In this document: positions 58,601-64,000 of the stretch, one piece after another
Layout: each line of letters opens with the position of its first letter
How positions within the stretch are numbered: the first letter of the stretch is position 1
Assembly: GCA_027886175.1 (NCBI GenBank)
Contig: JAJNNQ010000023.1
Location: forward strand, 10,557,001 to 10,621,000
Origin: Phylloscopus collybita
Lineage: Eukaryota > Chordata > Aves > Passeriformes > Phylloscopidae
Length of the DNA: 64,000 nucleotides
Direction: 5' to 3'
Position numbers and translations under genes: made by a program
Notes under the pieces: generated by a model
Seen by the model: the letters and a program-made list of their open reading frames with translations, nothing else
Databases searched by the model: none
Told to the model about the DNA's origin: nothing

Positions 58601-61600
58601 ATCTCCTTTTATCCCCAGGGCAGTAGTGGCATTTGATTAAACCACCAGATCAGCAGCAGAGCTTCACATCTCCAGCCTGAGCACAGAAGCCTGGAAGACA
58701 CTGGGATGTGGCAGGAGGTGTCAGTGGGTCACAGGTGTGTTTAAGGAGCACTACCACAGGTGTGTTTAAGGAGCACTGCTAGAATTGTTCCTGGAACTAT
58801 ATTTTCATGCATGTTTGATCAGATGTTGCAGTATATTGTGATATCTGCTGAACTACCTTAGGGGATGTTTGCAGAGCTGGATCCAAATGATCAATCTCAT
58901 AAATTCTGTAGTGAAACAAAGGCTGAATTCACTCATTTTCAGGGATGGCACAGAACCTGACCCACAGACCCACCTATTCCTTCTGTCATAATTCATCATA
59001 AATTGCAAGGGCATTGTGTCTTTCTCCTCTGAGGACCCCACTCTGTGCAGAGGGTCTTCTTTCCCCAGCAAGGCTGGCAGAGAAGTCACCATCACATTTC
59101 AGAGCGTTCAGTCTAGGAAAGGGTGAACTTGAGTTTAGTTTGAGGCGTTATAAGGCTGAATTTCTTTTTTAGTCCTTTCAAAGAGCATCTAGAGTGAGGG
59201 CAAAGCGTTTCAGATTGTCCTTCAGAGCTGAACAAACGGTCATCTTAAAGGAAAAATTTTGTCATTCCTTGCCACTTGAGGGACAACAGCTTGGCCTAGA
59301 TTCTGTTATTCCTTTTAATATATTAAATATTCTTTGGCTTAGTCATGGGAAGCAAAGCAACACAACTGCTTTCTAATAAATAAAATGTGCTCAGAAGCAA
59401 CTCGGAAGCTTTCCAGATAACTGCATTTTGAGTTTGCCAGGAAGCCAGATGCTGCTATTGGAAAAGTGGCTGCTATGGTTTGTCATCCGAGCCTAGAAAT
59501 TGATACCCAAGAATGATGTGATGAGACAGACTCGATGACAGCACTGCTCTTTCTATAAATAATCTGAAGAAAACTTTTTCATTAAAAAAAAAAGAATTTT
59601 TTTTTTTTTTGTTCGAGACTTGCACAGCAAACCAGAAAATTAAAAAGGATGGGCATGCTGTGTTTGAATAGGGCCAACAAAAGAACATGATACACGCAAT
59701 TTATAGAAGAATATATAGCAGCTCTCACACATTTTACACTACACAGGCTCTATTTTTCCCATAATACCAATAGTTACAAAACTCATTATCTTTTTGACAA
59801 TGGAGAAATGGAATATTTTTCCTGTACTTGCTTAATCATGTCAAATGTCAAAGCAAATTATGAGTGCTTGTCCTTCAAACACTCAGCCCTCCTGGTAAGA
59901 TATTTAATATCAATAGCATTCACATCCAGCTACAGAGTGAACTCATATTGCCTCACAGACCTAAAGTTCCCTGTGCCTGTTGCCTGCCATGCAATTCCAT
60001 GTCTCAAGTCCTACCTCTTACCCCTGTCCTGAGCATGGGGAAATTCATTGCAGTGGCAAATGGCACATTAAGAATTACCTGGAGAAGGAGTCAAATCCAT
60101 GAGCAGGGGTTATTTGTGAATTTGGAGGGTTAAAAAGGGAATGGGAGAAAGAGCAAGGGGTTAACAGGAGTCTTGATTTTCATCATATTTGAAAAGATTT
60201 GGAGATGAGTGTCCTGATGAGACGTTATGGGAGAAACCTGCTGAGAGGCCGGTGGAAAAAATCATCATCTTTTCAGTACTGGAGAACAGATGTGCTGAGT
60301 GAGGGTTCACCCAGACAAGGCACTGCTGGAATGAGCTGTGTTCATTCTCAGGGCAACATCCAGGGGGAAATACAAATTCTCCTTGGGAATATGGTACAGT
60401 GATGGGGTGGGTGGAGAAAAAGAAAAAAGAAATGCCTGTGAGATTCATTCATTCCACCTGTTATGAGCCAACTCTAAGAAATAAGCCTGCACCTGTTTGT
60501 GCTGTACAAACACACACCCAGAGCTCCTCCACACAACCCTACATGAACTGCAGCCAGACTGGGAGGTGGAACTGGGAGGGGGATGGTGATGGATGGCATT
60601 TCCAAGTGCTCCCCCTGAGCCCACAGTGCCTGTGCTCATCCTGCCAGCTCTCCTGGGCACCAGCTCCTGATGTCCCTACAAACAAAGCAACATTAGTCTC
60701 TTTAATGGCCTTAAGAAAACAAATATATAAATCCTCTTTGGAGCAAACGCTCCCTCTCAGACCCCAGGGGGAAGGTGCCGTAGAGCGGCGTGGCTGGACT
60801 CACAGGAGTGTAAAAAATGAGGCAATCTGGTGGAGGGCTCCTTGCCCCTGAAGCGCTGCATCACCCACAGCCCCAGAGGGTGCAGGAGAATCACCCCTGG
60901 CCAGAGAAAGGGAAATTGCTGCACTCGGGCTGCTTTTTAACCTGAAAAAAAAGGGGCTTCAATGGGAACGTGTTAGGAGGCGGATTGAGTGAAACAGGTT
61001 TTTAGGATAAGTCTTAAATACTTAAATCAATCATGATAACTTGCTGCACTGAATTTATCTCCTAAGCTTCCTAAAGTAAATTCCTCAGATCCGCCGGAAT
61101 AATTTGGAGCTGATAATGCAGCATTTGAGTGGGAAGGCTGTTGGCCACTGAAAGGATTTTCTCATTAGAATTTCAGCCGATTATTCACCAGAGAAATGGT
61201 CTTTTAGGAGCACACGCCAGCAGCTGCCTTGAGAAAGTTTTATAAACACTCAGCCTGCTAAAAAAAATGAAATTAGAAGGTGAAATTACAGCTAGTCATT
61301 ACTTCTGAGAGGCCAGGTATGGAACAAGCAGCCAGAAGTGGGTTTATCTATTCTCCCTTGTGCTCTGGTGCTTTTATTCTACACAAGACCAGGAAATCCC
61401 CTTGCATCACCTGGAACTGCAGCCTCTGTTGCTGAGCACGAGTTATCAGAAACATGCTCTTGATCAGATGTTTGTAACGGGGTCTGAAGAGTTGTTTTTC
61501 CATAAAATCACACTTGGGAGATGGATGTTGAACCAGGTAGTCAGAGCTTTGCTGGGAGGCTCCTAGCTGGACTGAGCTTACCTGAACAGAAAGGCTTTTC

Positions 61601-62933
61601 TCATTTCTCATTCCATTGCTCTTCTCCATTTTCAATGGAATTATTTTTCCAGATAGAGAAATCAGCAAGTGGAGGGAGGTGGGAGGTGAGAAACAGGGGA
61701 ACTCAAGGGGAAGTCTTGCCAAGAGGAAAAACACAACTCTAAACCCAATCCCAATTCATGAGTTAATTGAGGTGGAATAAACGCTGGAAGAATCCATTCA
61801 CCCCTTCCTCATTTAGCAACTGTACATGGAGTGGCAGAAACCCCTTTCCACAGACCATTATGTGACAGAAGGAGTGAGAAGAAGACAAAGAAAAGCTGCA
61901 GCAATAATTACAAAGCGAAGTATTTTAAGTGAGCTGTAAATACAGCCAGCAGAATTCCATGAAGCCTTGCTGTCCACATTGCACTGGAACTGTAATTTGT
62001 GCTCTCACTTCTTAAAGCCACACCAATGTCTCCATGAAGTATTTTGTTTGGGCTGAGTAAATGGTAAATGGTGTATTTATTGATTTTTATCTCTCTTCAC
62101 ACCTCAAATGCTGCCTGTCTGCTCAGAGCCAGGTGACAGCACACTTACTCAGCAAACACCTCCTCCATGGCTGAGCCATAAACTCTCTGGGACAGCATTT
62201 AATCAGCATAAGGTCCCAGGGGTTTCCTCTCCTCCCCTTTTTTTTTTTTTTTTTTTCCCAAGAAGACCCAATGTTGACCCTGATGTTTTTTGGAGGAAAA
62301 GCTGGTAGGACCAGTAAAACTTTATATCCTGTTAATTCCATGTGTAAAAATGGTTTAAACTTGGCACAGTCTAAGCTGACGTTTCCATACTCAACACTGT
62401 GATTATGAACATCCAGCTGGTAGCACCTGTATGTTGTGTTTAAATTCTTCCCCCACGGTGGTGTGGGGTTTTTTTGGGGAGTGGGGGAGGAACTCTACAA
62501 TAGACATTTATCAATAAACTGTAAATGCAGAAAATTCTGTAAGAGGGCTTTTGTTACAGCAGCCAATATATGAACCAAATCAAAAGCAACTCTTAAAATC
62601 GTCAAAAAAGAATAAAATTCAGAAGCACCTCGAACCAACATGACCTTTTCTGTTCCCCATCAATAAACTATTCACAGAAAAATAATCAGAAGAATGTGGA
62701 AGAGATGAAGAGATTCTGGTGGGGCTGTGAAGTGGGTGCTGGTGCTGGTGCTGAGCTGGCTGAGCTCCTGAGGCAGCAGCATTCCTGCTGGGATGGCTGG
62801 GAGGGCCCAGCCCAAGCCTTCCCTCATCCTGAGGGAAGCTCTGATTTACCACCAGCTGGAAGTGCAAGGGGAGCTCAGATCATCAGAGGAGCAGCAGAGC
62901 CCCATGCCCTGGTGGGGTGGACAAACCCATGAG
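55651..62933. other. intergenic DNA upstream of CACNG4
   Basis: No exon recognised. The region contains T runs (58165-58182, 59598-59610, 62238-62256), a 25-bp tandem duplication (58731-58780) and single-copy AT-rich sequence. The next gene in the cluster would be expected to be CACNG5, but none of its characteristic membrane or loop segments are visible here. Confidence 0.7.
58731..58780. repeat. 25-bp tandem duplication
   Basis: ACAGGTGTGTTTAAGGAGCA followed by CTACC is repeated directly at 58756 with only the last bases changed: two head-to-tail copies, looking like a recent replication slip. Confidence 0.9.
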
Positions 62934-64000
62934 GGGCCAGCCCTGAGCTCCTGCCTGGGCCCTGGCTGTGGAAAGGGCAATTCCAGCCCTGGTCTCCTGC
63001 TTGGGTTTTGGGTGTGGAAAGGACAATTCCAGCCCTGAGCTCCTGCTTGGGTTTTGGGTGTGGAAAGGGCAATTCCAGCCCTGAGCTCCTGCTTGGGGTT
63101 GGGTGTGGAAAGGGCAATTCCAGCCCTGGTCTCCTGCTTGGGTTTTGGGTGTGGAAAGGGCAATTCCAGCCCTGAGCTCCTGCCTGGGCCCTGGCTGTGG
63201 AAAGGGCAATTCCAGCCCTGGTCTCCTGCTTGGGGTTGCTCTGGGTGTGGAAAGGGCAATTCCAGGCTGCGCCAGCCCTGAGCTCCTGAGCTCCTGCCTG
63301 GGCTTTGGCTGTGGAAAGGGCAATTCCAGGCCTTTCCAGCCCTGAGCTCCTGCCTGGGGTTGGGTGTGGAAAGGGCAATTCCAGGCCTTTCCAGCCCTGA
63401 GCTCCTGCCTGGGGTTGGGTGTGGAAAGGGCAATTCCAGGCCTTTCCAGCCCTGAGCTCCTGCCTGGGGTTGGGTGTGGAAAGGGCAATTCCAGGCCTTT
63501 CCAGCCCTGAGCTCCTGCCTGGGGTTGGGTGTGGAAAGGGCAATTCCAGGCCTTTCCAGCCCTGAGCTCCTGCCTGGGGTTGGGTGTGGAAAGGGCAATT
63601 CCAGGCCTTTCCAGCCCTGAGCTCCTGCCTGGGGTTGGGTGTGGAAAGGGCAATTCCAGGCTGTGCCAGCCCTGAGCTCCTGCCTGGGGTTGGGTGTGGA
63701 AAGGGTAATTCCAGCCCTGAGCTCCTACCTGGGCTCTGGCTGTGGAAAGGGCAATTCCAGGCCTTTCCAGCCCTGGGCTCCTGCCTGGGCTCTGGGTGTG
63801 GAAAGAGCAATTCCAGGCTACGCCAGCCCTGAGCTCCTGCCTGGGCTCTGGCTGTGGAAAGGGCAATTCCAGGCCGTGCCAGCCCTGAGCTCCTGCCTGG
63901 GCTCTGGCTGTGGAAAGGGCAATTCCAGGCCGTGCCAGCCCTGAGCTCCTGCCTGGGCTCTGGCTGTGGAAAGGGCAATTCCAGGCTGTGCCAGCCCTGA
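62934..64000. repeat. 45-55 bp minisatellite reaching the window edge
   Basis: At least 20 tandem units, each with CCAGCCCTGAGCTCCTGCCT, then GGGGTTGGGTGTGGAAAGGG and CAATT. Units on the left are 45-46 bp; those from about 63330 carry a further CCAGGCCTTT or CCAGGCTGTG and are 55 bp. Blocks from 63346 to 63660 are nearly identical, indicating recent homogenisation. It continues past 64000. Repeat-derived frames (LELPFPHPTPGRSSG and similar on the minus strand) are not credible proteins. Confidence 0.97.

Noticed and set aside
55651..62933. Search for a CACNG5 terminal exon
   Set aside because: No frame shows TARP-like transmembrane 3 or 4 segments or the characteristic C-terminal tail. The minus-strand frame at 61348-61734 has none of these.
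62846..63978. Long minus-strand frames with LELPFPHP-type repeats
   Set aside because: They are read-through of the 45-55 bp minisatellite in several frames at once, with no unique sequence.
1..64000. Bacterial-type features, CRISPR arrays, tRNA or rRNA genes
   Set aside because: None seen. The tandem repeats have no unique spacers and the gene structure is that of a vertebrate nuclear genome.

Overview
This is a window of vertebrate, almost certainly avian, nuclear DNA. The gene content is vertebrate: two multi-exon genes with GT-AG-type introns up to about 33 kb and CpG-rich first exons. The repeat content points to birds or other sauropsids. Several short, 5'-truncated copies look like the 3' ends of CR1 LINEs, there are no SINE-like repeats I can recognise, and GC-rich minisatellites are common. 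I cannot name the species from sequence alone.

Layout, with both genes on the minus strand and so read right to left. CACNG4 (TARP gamma-4) is complete in coding terms: exon 1 at 54894-55116, exon 2 at 22081-22164, exon 3 at 16087-16227 and exon 4 at 14705-15243. The four exons join in phase to 987 nt, 328 residues plus stop, ending in the PDZ-binding tail TTPV. A putative 3' UTR runs left of 14705, and a CpG-rich promoter region surrounds exon 1. CACNG1 (gamma-1 subunit of the skeletal muscle calcium channel) follows downstream. Exon 1 is at 6386-6626 and exon 2 at 210-284; the last two exons lie beyond the left edge. From memory, this tail-to-head order matches the CACNG5-CACNG4-CACNG1 cluster of other amniotes. 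No CACNG5 exon was recognised in the 9 kb to the right of CACNG4.

The rest is introns and flanks. They hold several CR1 fragments, five GC-rich minisatellites or short tandem arrays (2106-2140, 17603-17791, 19233-19740, 34378-34750, and 62934 to the right edge), long homopolymer runs, and AT-rich single-copy stretches that could be conserved regulatory DNA. Long open frames over the minisatellites and over the CpG-rich DNA are not genes.

Both genes encode four-pass claudin-like membrane proteins that act as auxiliary subunits of other channels: gamma-1 with muscle Cav1.1, and gamma-4 with AMPA receptors. They share an ancestral exon pattern but not a tissue. I found no novel system. The most noteworthy details are an apparent GC splice donor in CACNG1, a strong hairpin in CACNG4 intron 2, short upstream ORFs that overlap both start codons, and a higher-order minisatellite that makes a long pyrimidine-rich tract in the CACNG4 pre-mRNA.
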